Assembly (NCBI GenBank): GCA_963513935.1
Contig: OY740772.1
Location: 102,629,340-102,693,339, forward strand
Length of the DNA: 64,000 nt
Origin: Aphrophora alni
Taxonomy: Eukaryota; Arthropoda; Insecta; Hemiptera; Aphrophoridae
Reading direction: 5' to 3'
Shown here in pieces: positions 23,560 through 35,859 of the stretch. Numbering within the stretch: the first letter of the stretch is position 1; the number at the start of each line of letters is the position of its first letter. The translations under genes and the position numbers were made by a program. The notes beneath the pieces are model-generated. The model did not search any database, had not been told where the DNA came from, and saw only the letters and a list, made by a program, of their open reading frames with translations.

Positions 23560-23735
23560 TGACGTCTGTCTATCTGTCGTGCGTACAGCCCAAACGTATA
23601 GATCAATTTTAATCATATTTGTTATGTAAAATATTCTTCCCACTTAAAGAGACATTTTTCATATTTTGTTTTCATAACTCAAAATTTGCTGGTAGCTGCT
23701 ATAACGAACACAAAACTAATTTCTCTAAATCAGCT
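23560..23735 (+). repeat. Repeat Y, copy 1
   Basis: GACGTCTGTCTATCTGTC, GATCAATTTTAATCATATTT, AGAGACATTTTTCATATT, TAACTCAAAATTTG and GGTAGCTGCTATAACGA parallel 24830-24965 and, more weakly, 34930-35010. No ORF. Confidence 0.4.
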
Positions 23736-23799
23736 CTGACATATTTGATCACGTCTGCCAAGTGTCTAACCTTTAACGACCCTCAATAAAATAGGGGTT

Positions 23800-24270
23800 G
23801 CGAACTCTCTAAAAATATTTCTTCTTGAGTTGTTGGTTAAACAAAAAATAGATCATCGGGATTAATAAAAGTTGTAATTTCTCAAAAACGGCTCTACTAA
23901 TTTCGTTGAAATGTATATTAACAAATGTCCACAAATGTTGAACAATTGAAAGTACAAAAAATTGCGGATCAGGAATAACTGACAAAACAAAATGAGCACC
24001 GATTCCAGACATAAAAAGCTCGTTTTAATCAAATACGATATACCCTAATGAACTGTTTATGGCACAGGCGAGAAGTAATTTTAGGCCGTTATTTAATATA
24101 TATTTGTTGAAAACTGGGGTCCCTTCGTTCGTTTTTATATAATTTTTGGTTGAAGATTTTCAACTGACGGTTTTGATGAAGTTTAGTGTTGGATTGAATG
24201 TATTTTTTTTAAGGATGTGAAAGTGGGAAAGTTTGTGCAGTGTTTTGCCTCATTTATTTTTAAGAAATTA
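23800..24270 (+). repeat. Repeat X copy, long
   Basis: It includes the upstream segment (TCTCAAAAACGGCTCTACTA), the middle (TTAGGCCGTTATTTAATATA), the core (CAACTGACGGTTTTGATGAA) and the end (GAAAGTTTGTGCAGTGTTT, CTCATTTATTTTTA). One of the longest copies, so useful for defining the family. Confidence 0.45.
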
Positions 24271-24429
24271 CTAAACAGTTAACACTTTTATTATTACTTG
24301 ATTAAAATATCAGGTTAGGCGTAATTTAGAACATATTATTTCATAAATATAATTGTTTTAATAACAAGGTTTTTAGGATTTACGTAATAACAATAATTGA
24401 ATTTAAAATATAAGACCTATAAACATTTT

Positions 24430-24759
24430 ATCCCGTTTTATTGGTAACACGATTTTCCGTTATTGCAACTTTGCATGCTTATAACTCAAAAACTAAAGCA
24501 TTTTTCTAAAAACTGTTTTCACCTTCGTTTTTCTTATCAAATGTTATATGAAAATCATGTATCACAAGTTCACTTTCCTATTTAAAAAATTGATAAGTTT
24601 GATTCAATATAGCGGATTCAAAATGTCGGACAAAAATTCCAAACGTACAACAAAGTATATTTTTTTAAGCTATGTAGATCCGCATCTGCTTTTGCCTTCA
24701 AGTACCTCTCATTTATGCAGTATAAAGCCGTTTCCATAATTAAAAATCACCCTGTATAT
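24430..24759 (-). mobile_element. DNA transposon remnant or MITE end
   Basis: It ends in AAATCACCCTGTATATA at about 24745-24761, the complement of the TACAGGGTGA terminus with TA beside it. The inner part (TCAAAAACTAAAGCATTTTT, AAAATGTCGGACAAAA) is of the low-complexity type often seen next to such ends. The left end was not identified and the start is approximate. Confidence 0.35.
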
Positions 24760-24829
24760 AAAGTTATGTGAGGTGTCAAAAAAGCGTTGTCTTGAGGTCT
24801 CATGAGTCCTAAAATATAATATTGGAATG

Positions 24830-24965
24830 ATGTTTGTCTGTACGTCAAAACACGTTGACCTATACTAATTAAATTTGACATGTAAACATATTTTCACTAT
24901 AACGGGGACATTTTAATATATTGTTTATAACTAAAAATACGTGGGTAGCTGTCATAATTATTAGG
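24830..24965 (+). repeat. Repeat Y, copy 2
   Basis: TACGTCAAAACACGTTGACC, TTTCACTATAACGGGGACAT and GTGGGTAGCTGTCATAA match copy 1 in order. Confidence 0.4.
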
Positions 24966-25029
24966 ACAAAGACCTCGCCTTGGGCCATAGCGCCATAGAA
25001 GAATTGTTCATTGTAGTTTAAAGGTGAAA

Positions 25030-25215
25030 GCCTGTCGTTTCTAAAACCAGTGCCTTATAAAAAAAAAAGAACAAAACACACATAAAATATAAACCCATAG
25101 CCATAGAATAATGTAATAGCATCAGCGACGGAAGAGAACAAGAGTTGGTAAAGAGAGACATATTAAGAAAGATGAAATAGAGGTATAACACAAGAATACA
25201 TGGAAAAGTGTGTAA
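25030..25215 (-). repeat. SINE-A copy, antisense
   Basis: The plus strand reads TGCCTTATAAAAAA, ACCCATAGCCATAGAATA, GAACAAGAGTTGGTAAAGAG, AGAAAGATGAAATAGAGG and CACAAGAATACATGGA. The 5' head is missing. Confidence 0.5.
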
Positions 25216-25844
25216 TTGTACCTGGTATTTAAGTTTTCCCAAACTGTATATTTCCATCACCATTCAAACCAAAAGTTGAAGATAAGATTGATAATTATAA
25301 AAACTTTAGCGATAGCTAGATCTTGCTTTAAAACAGTATGGAATAATAATACGTTACTAGCTACGAGCAATATTTTCAGATGGGAACTTTAGCAATATAT
25401 CCGCTCTTAAAGTCTCCAAACTAATCGAAACAATTTCTAAATCATTAAGATATTTCTTATGGTTCTATACTTAAAGAACTACTTTAAGATTAAAGTAAAA
25501 TTTTATCTTAGAATAGATCAAGTACATATTAAGAAATTTTGTAATACTGAAAGTGTAGATATATTATTTCCCTTCACTATGAAAATAAAACATAAAATAC
25601 TTTTGGTCTGGAGGAGGAGTGGTGATTATATTGATTAAAATTGTTCCTAAACATAATTTAAAATCACACAATATCTGTTATTCTTTGGAAGTTATTGTAA
25701 TTTGATATCGATTTAAGTTAAAAAATGGTGCCTTTTTAAAAATTGTTAATACAGTATTTCCGTGTTTATATTTCTATAACTCCTTCCAATTAAATTGTCA
25801 TTAACAAATTTATTAAAACATAGTAGTTGTTTAAATGTCAAAAA
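25216..25844. other. AT-rich stretch, nothing recognised
   Basis: No feature recognised. Confidence 0.5.
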
Positions 25845-26075
25845 CCTAACCATCATCATCCACTTAAACAAAAAAAAAGGAAGAAAAGCAGAAAAAATAA
25901 ATCTCTCGCCCTTGATTACCTTAATTGTGTCAGGGTGAAAGAGAACTAGAGTTGCTCAAGAAAAGATAAAAGAAATGAATTAAACCAAAAGCTGCATGAA
26001 AAATAATATAAGTCCAGCTAAGTTCCTAGGAATTACCAAGCCCCCCCCTTACTAATAAAAGCGTTTATACTAATA
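25845..26075 (-). repeat. SINE-A copy, antisense
   Basis: The plus strand reads ACCATCATCATCC, CTCTCGCCCTTGATTACC, AGGGTGAAAGAGAACTAGAG, AAAAGATAAAAGAAATG, AAGCTGCATGAA and AAGTCCAGCTAAG, then an 8-C run near 26040. It starts like the copy at 4945, so the ends agree. Confidence 0.55.
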
Positions 26076-26656
26076 TTGAGAAGACAAACGAAAATAATAT
26101 TAACATTGGAAACATCTAGAGTGTAGGAAATATTTAATTAATTGTATGTGTACGTGTAAGAAGTGGAGTAACATATATTATAAAGAATGCGAAGACGTAG
26201 CAGTGAGAACCTGAGGGTATATTACAAAGAAAGGAAAACCGGTGTGTTGTTTGCATAGCCTCAAACTTTACTCACACCTATTTAAACAACTAACTTAAGG
26301 CATAGATATTGTAGATGGAGTTTATTGAATCTATGAATTATTGAAATGTCATTAACAGCTTTATTATGAAAGTTTTAGCTATCAGGTGATATAGCTACGT
26401 CACTCAAAAATAAATCTGGACTAGTTTATAAAGTATAACAAAATCCAAATAATACTTAAAGTATGTAAATATATTTAAATAAATGTGAGTCTAGTTTTTT
26501 CGGATTATGAAGAGTATGATAATATTTTAAGGTGTAAATTTAACTCGTAAACGTAATTTGTTTATCGAAGTAATAATATATTGATGGTTTGTTCGTAATC
26601 GAATGTTCGAGGTGCACTGTGGCGATATTCACAATAAGAAAAACAAGTATTCCTCG
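26076..26656. other. Unassigned stretch
   Basis: Nothing recognised apart from a weak match to the first block of repeat Z near 26205 (GAACCTGAGGGTATATT). Confidence 0.4.
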
Positions 26657-27588
26657 AACCACAAAAACAGGAAACAAAACTAAGATTATAGTAAATCTAG
26701 TACGTTTATTACATTACCTTATGTGCATTAGCTAAAATAAACAAAAACCTAAAGGTAAATGCCTAGCAGTAGCGCCTCTTCCTGCTATTAACCGGCCAAT
26801 CACATAGCGACACGTCTGAATACGCGAAAAAAGCTCACAGCGAAAATAACACACAGCCCGCCAGGTTAGTGTTTGACGAGGATGAGACAAGGGTCAACCC
26901 TTGAGGAAATAAAATTTCACAGGCAAAAAAAGCGCACTACTCCGAGAACCCTTTCCTCAGTCTTGACTAGAAAGATTTGACTTAAGTAACAAGTAAATTC
27001 TTACTATTTACGTATGACTTACAAGTAGTGGAACTGACTTATAACCAATATTTACAGCAGTTTTAAATTTAAATAATATATAACCTTGCACCTTACCTGA
27101 CCCGACCAAAACTGATGTTGCTATTTTATTTAACTCCATATGTAGGCTATATTCTATAAAATTTAAAACTGCTATAAATATTGGTTATAAGTCAGTTCCA
27201 GTACTAGTAAGTTGTATGTAAACAGTAAGAATTGATTTGTTGTTTTAGTCAAATCTTTCTAGTCAACACCGAGGTGGAGGTTCTCGGTGTTGTGCGCTTT
27301 TTTCGCCTATCAAATTTTGTTTCCTCGAGGGTTTCCAAGTTACCCTGATCCGGATTTGGAAGAGCCAATCCTCTTGACAAACTTATAGACTACCTACCTG
27401 GTACAATAAACGTATATTCTGAACTACAAATGTAACTAGTGGTAAGTAGGTACTTATCAATAGGTTTATGTTTGGTTTAGCTGTAAACCTTTGAGGATGA
27501 GGACTATATCATCGAAATGTTCATAAGGCAATAAAATAAACATATTACATTTATTATAATCTTAGTTTTGTTTCTTGTTTTTGTGGTT
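26657..27588. mobile_element. Nested foldback element, two sets of inverted arms
   Basis: Outer arms (26657-26723 and 27522-27588, ~67 bp) enclose inner arms (26895-27070 and 27158-27337, ~175 bp) around an 87-bp loop. Inside the right outer arm is TTGAGGATGA (27491-27500), a 5-bp hairpin with loop GGACTATA, and GAAATG (27514-27519), the same architecture as the other foldbacks. The right inner arm holds a 9-bp hairpin AACACCGAG/CTCGGTGTT near 27265-27292 that has decayed in the left arm. The interior is GC-richer (26760-26960). No ORF. Confidence 0.6.
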
Positions 27589-29324
27589 GGAAAAGTTTGT
27601 TTTGCTTATAGTTTCAACTGAGGATATATAAAATGTACTTTATAATTATATTTCACTGGTTCATAACCTGAAAAATAAAAACTATTATTATAAACAAACA
27701 TTTTCAAAAATATATAAACAATTGACCTAAAGGTTTTTTAGATGTTAATTAACAATTTAGAGATTATGAATGAAGAAATAATTTAATATGTTTTCATTTT
27801 AATTTAATAGATTTAAAATGTATCATATTGGTGTTAATATTTCAGAAAGTTGTGCATGTGGTATTCGTTACAATACAATACAAAACTCAACATATTTGTC
27901 ATTCATAATTTTTCAAAATCTACTGGACGTAAAGTCGTTATGAAAGAAGATATCTCTAAACTACAAATAAACTATCACGATTAACTTACAAAGTTAAATA
28001 AAGCCTTATGTGCGTTTCAGTAACATAGCTACCATTCTCAGAGGGATATAAACCAATACTCTGTATTCATTGTTTATAAAGATAGCAAAATCAAGTAATA
28101 ACTAATATTGGAAGAATCATTAGTCTACTACAAATAATTGTATGTTGATTTTTTAAACTGTAAATATTTCAAATACATAAACTATACAATTAAACTGAGA
28201 TGTTTCAGTGCATTGTATTCTGTATCACATTTATAATTCCATCAAAATTAAATAGTTACTTTGCCATCAGTTTAGAAAACAAAACGTTCCAATTGTATTT
28301 TTGTTTTCATTTTATAAATTACAAAATACATTTTATAAAGAAATAAATGCACCGTACCTCGTACAAACTAACAAGCATTACATCACAGGAAATAGAACAT
28401 TAGCGTCTAAAATTACACGGGTTGTAAATTCTCTGTTTAATTTATTACACATTAAATTTAGTACTGTCAGGTAACACTACACAAGGTAAATTTTCATCTT
28501 TGGCACAATTTTCGTAATGAAACATTGATAGAATATTACAGTAAATAACAGTACTAATTTTATTATTACTTCGGAATTTTTTGCTATTTATTTCGTACTA
28601 AACCTTTTTCACGTCTAAAAGTAATTCTACTTTTTCATGTTTTTTTTTTTTAAATTCGTTTATTCAGGTCGTTCTATTGTATAGCATTTAATTAAAACCA
28701 GTGTGTATATAAAACGTAACGTACAGATTGTTACACAAATATGTACCATAACTTCGAGAAGTGATTTTTTGCATCAAAATAAAGAAAACATTTCGTGTAA
28801 ATCAATATAAACAAAAGCTTTGTTTATACGAATGTCGGTCATAGTTAGTTTTTTTTTTTTTCGAAAATAAAAATTGTCTTTAATTATGAAGATATCAACT
28901 CGAAAGTAGGAAGACACATTTTTATTACACTACGTTTTACCACTTTACCAATAATCAACTCTTTATCTTATAAATTGTCACAACGGCCTTCGTTTGATAT
29001 ATTTAATGTTGAATATCTCTAACCTTTTACTTTACGATAAATGTAAACAGCAGCCATTTGGAAGATTTATGGGATAAACTTTTGATTCTTAGTATATTGT
29101 TGAAACGTACGGGAAATATTATGCATACCAAATTTCGATCCAAATTCTTACATGTTTCTAAAGTTATCATTATTTTTTTAATATTGCTGACGAACTGATA
29201 ACAAAGCGCATTCGGACATATGTTTTTGATAACCTTTTTGTTTATTTTGATACTATGAATTACTTCCCAAGGTATGTACAAATATTTTTTAAATACTTTA
29301 TATATAAGGATATAAGGGGGGAGG

Positions 29325-29328
<4 letters not shown>
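27589..29328. other. Long AT-rich stretch, nothing recognised
   Basis: No gene, RNA or dispersed repeat recognised. Confidence 0.5.

Positions 29329-29376
<48 letters not shown>
29329..29376. repeat. GA microsatellite
   Basis: About 24 GA units. The apparent long ORFs across it, on both strands, are repeat artefacts. Confidence 0.9.
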
Positions 29377-29378
<2 letters not shown>

Positions 29379-29783
29379 ATTTTATGTTTGCCACCATTGA
29401 CATCTCGCAAACTATTGATTTGGACAAAAAAAATAATGAGGAACCTTTATTTATATTTCATTGTAATTATCAATCCATTTTTGCAAACTTAAAGAATTAC
29501 CGCCATAACCAATATGGTGGCCAACTTAAAAAAATAATAAAATCTTATGAAACTCCCCACGTTTTATGGTGTTTTTGTAATTTTACAAACAATTATAAGT
29601 CTTGTTTAGTCTTTATAATGCTTTGATAAACCCAATCGTTTAGGGTGTTTAAAGTTTAAAAACAATATAGGTGCCCTATTAAAAGTTTGTCACAGATCAT
29701 CAATAGTTTTCGAAATGACAATGGCAGCAAAGATAAAATGATCGCTTTTTGAATCTAAATGGGGCCTATTACTATAATACAAG

Positions 29784-29786
<3 letters not shown>
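29377..29786. other. Unassigned stretch between microsatellites
   Basis: Nothing recognised. Confidence 0.5.

Positions 29787-29839
<53 letters not shown>
29787..29839. repeat. TA microsatellite
   Basis: About 26 TA units, ending in GTATGTA. Confidence 0.9.
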
Positions 29840-29847
<8 letters not shown>

Positions 29848-30422
29848 AAAAGGGAACATTCTTATTCATTAAAAAATATCCAGATTCCTATAATATGTAT
29901 CTTCCGTAAAATGTAAGGTAATGACAATGTTGTATTTATTAAATTTTCAATGTTAGAAATTACTAAAATTGCCTCGTTTTTATAAAGCCGTAGAAGATAG
30001 CATCGTATACATGATATTTTTCATTTTATGAAACCATAATGAATTCAAAGTGATAAAAAACGGATCGGCTGTTGATACAAACAATAGGGAAAGCTAGGGT
30101 ATGGATCCTTCATTGTTAATAGTTTACCAATACTTTATTTATAAGTCTTTTAATCATAAATATAAAGACGTGGATTATAACCTTAAAATCTTCATCTCTA
30201 GGTAGAACAGGAATGCCAACAGTTTTTACATGTATTTTTTATAAGAAAATTACCTCAGTTTTTACATGTATAGGTTTAAAGCAAAGATTAAATTAATCCA
30301 AATCTAAATTCAAATTGAAAATATAAAGCAAAGTTTAAACACTAAATTAAATAAGGATTAATTTAGTTTAAACCACAATTGAAAATACGGGCCTAACTGC
30401 ATAATAATTCTAATCATTCAAA
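29840..30422. other. AT-rich stretch, nothing recognised
   Basis: A short direct repeat (TTTTTACATGTAT) occurs twice near 30225 and 30260. Nothing else recognised. Confidence 0.5.
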
Positions 30423-30960
30423 CGTTCTTATACACCCTAGGGTAACTTTAAAATTTAATTATTTAAAACCATTAAAAATAGAAGGAAAACAAGGTTATCT
30501 TATCACAAATTGTTTCCATATTAGACTTTATAAAAGATTCACAACTAGGTTACTTTTATAAATAAGACTCGGTAGTTGTTTTATCTGGAACACAAATCCT
30601 AGCATGATTTATTTTATGATTTTTGTTTTAAGTTAAAACATCGTGTTTTGATATCAACATCACGTAAAGCTATATATAAATCTTTTTAAATATATGCTCG
30701 TTTCATCTTTCATACTTGTTATTACAACTAGGAAATCATATATAGCGTTTGTTTAAATAAAGCAAAGCTTGTTTGTAATTTGTTTGCTGAAAGTGTTGCA
30801 AGATTTCCTAATTGCATTTGTATACTTTTTAGAGCGAATATACATACAAGAATTATATATATACTTGTTTGTAATTTGTTTGCTGAAAGTTTTGCACGAT
30901 TTTCTTGCATTTCAGGGCGAATATATATCAATGTAAACTAATGATAGTCTGTATAAACAA
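30423..30960 (+). repeat. Repeat T, copy 1, with a local 96-bp duplication
   Basis: About 375 bp (30423-30800) match 52790-53165 in order: CAAATTGTTTCC, TCACAACTAGGT, CTCGGTAGTTGTTTT, TTGATATCAACATCACGTAA and ACTTGTTATT. At its right end a ~96-bp unit starting CTTGTTTGTAATTTGTTTGC is tandemly duplicated (starts 30768 and 30864). Copy 2 has a single diverged version, so the duplication is recent or local. No ORF. Confidence 0.55.
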
Positions 30961-32554
30961 ATTATAAATATCTGGTTAAAATAATTATTACTTTCTCCAA
31001 GCCTGTTTCAATTGTGACGTAACATTTAATATTTTCATTAAGGTCTGGAAATCAGATCTTTCCTGGACAATTCTCAACCTTCTCCCCAGCAGACACAAAA
31101 TTCAGATCTCTCCAGGAGTCTATTCAGTGAATGAGAAAAGGGCTCAATTTAAAATTTGTATTATTAGAGTTATGGTCATGTTACAAAAATTAAGATAGGA
31201 AAATGTATTTTGGTATAATGTGGTCATAATATAGGCCACAACTGAAATTCAAAAAAATCTAATTTAAAATCTAAAAAAATCAACTGATAACACACTAAAT
31301 TAGATTATAAATTTTAAATTTCTATTTTGTAACTGTTAGTACCAACAGGCTAGTACCACCTATTATCAATGACAAATAGGGAAGTTATTGTAATAAGGTT
31401 ATTTCGAATACCTATCATGCAAGAAAATGTGATATTTGTATACTTACGAGGTCCAAAAGGGCAGTCACTTTTTTGGTCTATCTACTTTCTGGCATTGTTT
31501 ATGTTTTTTTAAGTTATCACATTTTATCTCTGGAGCTATTTGTTTTGTTGTGTATGATGTAGTAGTACTTATCTTGTGAAGATTCTAATGAATGGAAACA
31601 AAATAAAGTAATAGTTTTTAAATGTCCAATTGACAATGTAAAGTTGAAATTGATATATATTTTTTTGTTACGTTGTCTATTTGATCTGTTATTTATTTGT
31701 TGTCGATTTGTTTGCTGTGTTACATGTTGACTTAGTTTAATCAGTTTTATGAACATCATTGGTGGATGTAGTTTAATTATTACTATCTATTACGATACAA
31801 TATATTGTAATTACGTCCAGGGGAATAACTAAATATATATTTATATATATGTACGCTTCTATTAGCCATATCGTTACGATAGTTGTGTAAATCCTGATTG
31901 ACACATTCACAATTTTTAAAGTTTCAGGGATATTTGTATCAATGATGTTAGAGAAATAAAATAGATTGGTTGTGGTAACTGATTTTACCTATGTTACATA
32001 ATGTGATTCAGACAAAGACTTGGAAACCACTCAAATTTGTAATGTGCAGTGGAAAGAAATTATTGAATGTTTTCTTTCAAAGTAGATTTCTTTTCTTTGC
32101 TTTTTTTGAAAAATCAACATTATCGTCTCTTTGGCCAGCAATGACATTTCGTTTTAGTATGTTATCAATGTATATGCCTATGAAGATTGATCATGACATA
32201 TTGTTGGTTACTTAAATTGTCAGTTTTAATAAGCGACATTTTTTAATCATAATATGCACAAATATAAGATTGTGTAGTTTTGTAGTAAATTGCAAAATAA
32301 GAGCAGTGCAAAATTTAGCATCGAAGTATTAAATTATTCTAGAGTTATTGTTTTGGAAAACGACCGGTAGAAGATAAACGGAAAATAAGAATTAGACATG
32401 TTTGTGGAATTTGCTTCTTACTTTATGTTCATAATTATCTTTCAAAGTTTGGCACCTTACTTACTGGACATCCTATATATGCAGTCTGGTTTATTTCAAC
32501 ATAAGGGGAATAATAAGATTAGTAAGAGATAACAAGTAGCCGTAACACCACAAA
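30961..32554. other. Long AT-rich stretch, nothing recognised
   Basis: Short random frames only, including 31991-32215 (74 codons, no family). Confidence 0.45.
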
Positions 32555-32780
32555 AACATTGTATAAACTTTCTCACTCACACATCCTCAAACTATAATAT
32601 AAACGAAAACAATAATCCTTAACAAAGTGTCAGTTCGGAAGTTGTCAATCAAAAAGTGATATTGAATCTACATAGAGTAAACCTATGAATATAAAGTTTA
32701 TACGTACAGAAGTGCCTAACTTCGCTTCCCTGTGTCATAAACGCATTTCAGCCTAAACTGATTAAAATCGCGCCTTTAGA
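32555..32780 (-). repeat. Repeat X copy, antisense
   Basis: The plus strand shows CATTGTATAAACTTTCTCAC, AAAGTGTCAGTTCGG and AAGTTGTCAATCAAAAAGTG, the complement of the family core. It continues to the left-flank segment GCCTAACTTCGCTTCCC, also seen near 52510. Confidence 0.5.
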
Positions 32781-33284
32781 TCTATAATAAAGTTCATTTT
32801 GGTTACTCAAGAACCATTATATTTCATTTACGATTTTGTACACAAATTTACATTGTTAATCTTTATTTATCTTCAAAATTTGAAATAAAAGTGTAAAGCT
32901 GTCTTAAATTATACATTATTTAATAGTCTCAAGATCGATTTATCTGTATTTATTTATTGGTAAATTAAAAATCTGCTTTTTTGAAAGATGGTGACTAATA
33001 TGTTTTTATAGGGTTGTTAAAGGCTATACCTCAGCAATTTTAAAATTGTTATAACTACTCCCAAGTTATGAGCTATGGTAGAAATGGAAAAAAGGTTTCT
33101 CGATAGAAATAAAAATATCCAAATAGCAGAATTTATTTAAATCTGTTCACTCGTTTGGGCTGCAGAGCACTGCACACATGACGGATGTTGACTAAAAACA
33201 AAAGACAGAAATCTGAATGACATCACTCCAAGAACCACATTTTTAGACTCAAGGGACCTCTAATATATCTGCTAAAAACTTAAC

Positions 33285-33285
<1 letters not shown>
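32781..33285. other. AT-rich stretch, nothing recognised
   Basis: No feature recognised. Confidence 0.5.

Positions 33286-33341
<56 letters not shown>
33286..33341. repeat. TA microsatellite
   Basis: About 28 TA units. Confidence 0.9.
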
Positions 33342-33342
<1 letters not shown>

Positions 33343-33939
33343 CCGTATCACGTAACTTTCCCTACACTACTAAACTTATATGTGAGAAAGTAAGAAAGGG
33401 AAGACGACAAAGCGTGAACTATCGATTATTAACAACGCTTAAAGTATCGATTATGAACGAAAAGTACTTTCAAAGTTTGAATTTAATAATTCAATTCCAT
33501 TAACCACTTTCATGAATACCACGGTCTAACTTTGAACATTTCCTTCTTTTTAAAGTCCAAGTAACTTTTCCACTTCTTGTCGAAAGTTTAAACATTTATA
33601 CTTTATCAACCTGTTTACCTGCATCGATATAACTTGATTGAAAATGTTGGATAACAAAACTTTTCGCAGACGATTTAGGTCAAACGTGACTTTGAGATGT
33701 TATCAATGTCATTATATTTCTGTTGACAAAACACCGCTATTCAATGATGAGAAAATTGTCTACTGATGTTTTCTTTTAAACTTTCTTCCAGAAGAAACTC
33801 AAAGGTACAACCAATAAGTGGCACTCATCCAGTCCGATCGTTTAATATAATGTCCAAAATTTGTTTTTTTTAGACCTTACAAGAAATGATAAGTTTTTAC
33901 TTAAAACCAAGTTGTCCTACTTTAAGTGTCCTACCTTAT
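33342..33939. other. Unassigned stretch
   Basis: Nothing recognised. Confidence 0.5.
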
Positions 33940-34115
33940 TTCTAGTTCTTACACAGATTTTTTGAACATCGTCATTGTGTATATCACTACTCACTTCACT
34001 AGGCCATATCGGCCCTTGTACATGTGTATATTGAAAAGTCACCACTCGCTTCGCTCGAGTTAGTGTCTCGGTACTAGCCCCGGTACAAACCGCCCGTTGG
34101 TAACTCGAACCAGCC
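33940..34115 (-). repeat. Repeat U, copy 4, inverted
   Basis: On the minus strand it reads CGAGCGAAGCGAGTGG, ATATACACATGTACAAGG, AGTAGTGATATACACAATG and AAAAATCTGTGTAAGAAC, the order of the other U copies. The upstream minus-strand part begins GGTTCGAGTTACC, a string like a pol III B box, so a tRNA-related origin is conceivable but unproven. Confidence 0.45.
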
Positions 34116-34245
34116 AGCTAAATAAACTATACAAATAACACTTTCTCTTTATTGATATTGAATAAGAGTCTACAGTATTCTATTGGTTTAATATACCTTC
34201 ATTTAACGTTATAAAAACACTGTTTTTAACACGTTATAAAAACAC

Positions 34246-34280
34246 AACCTAACCTAACCTAATATAACCTAACCTAACCT
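34246..34280. repeat. Interstitial telomere-like (CCTAA)n run
   Basis: Six full CCTAA units plus a final CCT, interrupted once by TATAA. This matches the insect telomeric repeat TTAGG on the complementary strand. It is directly preceded by a duplicated ACGTTATAAAAACAC, which may mark a repair junction. Confidence 0.6.
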
Positions 34281-34929
34281 CAAAATTTATGGCATCGATT
34301 TTTTTAACCCTTACGTAAATTTATCTATATATGAAGAAGTAGGCAATATGCCACTAATAATCCTAACATAAGTTGTTACCATAATCTGTTTCGTATAAAC
34401 TACAAAACCAAACATTTAGCAACAATACAGTAATCAGTTAAAAATGCTTTTATAAATTGATATTACACAAAATAACAGTTTATGTTTGTGCCATTTCGTT
34501 TTCAATGGTGCAGTACTTATTTGTCCACTTGCTAATAGCAGAGCACTTTAATATTCATTACGAACTGCTAATGGATTCCATCGCTTATGGTAATTAACTA
34601 TTTTTTATTTACATTGTAATGGTATTGTCATTTAGTAGAAGTGTAAAATCAGTAAAATTACTTCCAAAACTGACTGATATTTCTCTATGTTATCGACACT
34701 ATTAACCAGTTTATGTTACGTGCTCATAGTTCTTTAAACGGTTAGCAGTATATTACATTATTTTTCATTTAGAACTAATATTATTGTTAATTTCTGATTA
34801 TTGTTTATTTTCTTACATCGAAACAACACTGGCCGATAGAATTAAACTTAATGACTATAAATAAAAGAATATTTTAATCCAAACTTTTTGTTTTCAACTG
34901 CGCTTAAATTTTTACTTTTTCACGTATGT
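34281..34929. other. AT-rich stretch, nothing recognised
   Basis: No feature recognised. Confidence 0.5.
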
Positions 34930-35010
34930 GGTCATTATAGCCATATCTAGGGAAGTGTTTTAGTTTTGTTGTTAACTCAAAATTTGGGGCAGTGGCCATA
35001 AGGAACAAAA
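34930..35010 (+). repeat. Repeat Y, diverged copy 3
   Basis: GTTGTTAACTCAAAATTTGG and GCAGTGGCCATAAGGA parallel the last part of Y copies 1 and 2. Confidence 0.3.
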
Positions 35011-35129
35011 AGAAATAAAACAATGATAGTCACAAAATCGACCCAAAAAAACCTATTCCTCAGAATCTCAAAAACGAAGGTTATTTGAAATATGGGTGAA
35101 AACCAAAAAATTAGCGCTTGGAACGTTAT

Positions 35130-35660
35130 AAAAAAAGTATTTTCTCAAAATCTATTCAACTGATTTCAATAAAATTTTACTGAAATATGAAATCAAATAC
35201 CATGTTTACAAAATTGCAATTATGAAGCTAATACAGTTTAGGAATTATTTGCAATTATAAAGCTAATACAGTTTAGGAATTATTTGCAATTATAAAGCTA
35301 ATACAGATTAGGAATAATTTGCAATTATAAAGCTAATACAGTTTAGGGATACTTTGCAATTATAAAGCTAATACAGTTTAGGAATCATTTGCAACAAATA
35401 ACTAAAGCAAATCATTATCACATCCATTCAAATCAAATATTATTTTAGCTGAGAATGCGTTTATAGTACGAGCTAAACACGTGGACCTTATGTAAATATA
35501 CAAATTTTTCTAAGAGTATTTATCGTTCATTTTCACTTTTTGATTGACATCTATCGAAATTACATTTATGGTAAAGAATATTGTTCCTTGGTTTTTATCT
35601 AGTTTTAGCCTCTGTAATTAAGAAAGTTTTGAGTGTTATTTTTCTACCATTTGTTTATAT
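35130..35660 (+). repeat. Repeat X copy interrupted by a minisatellite
   Basis: It starts TTTTCTCAAAATCTATTCAA, CTGATTTCAATAAAATTTTA and resumes after the 35-bp array with ATTTTCACTTTTTGATTGAC, ATCTATCGAAATTACATTTA. The array therefore sits between the upstream and core parts of the family. Confidence 0.45.
35214..35394. repeat. 35-bp minisatellite x5
   Basis: Unit starts fall at 35214, 35249, 35284, 35319 and 35354, with a partial sixth at 35389. The unit has TTGCAATTATAAAGCTAATA followed by CAGTTTAGGAATTAT. Units differ by one to four substitutions with no indels, which suggests fairly recent expansion. Confidence 0.95.
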
Positions 35661-35859
35661 TTCTCCCTAAGAATGTTGTTTTATTAAAATGTACATTATC
35701 TGCGATTTTATTGTATTGAGCACTTTAAGTTACAGTATAAAATATCAAAAGTAATGGTAAACAACGGAAATAAAACTTGACCGCCATCTTTAAGTTTAAT
35801 TTTAATAAAATACAACTTACACTGAGAACGTGGCTATGGTACAAACGAAGCAAGTTTAT

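Noticed and set aside
29027..29626. Two opposed ORFs of 123-127 codons
   Set aside because: Both exist because the GA microsatellite has no stops in several frames.
35214..35394. CRISPR-like array
   Set aside because: The units are contiguous 35-bp tandem repeats without unique spacers, in eukaryotic-type DNA.
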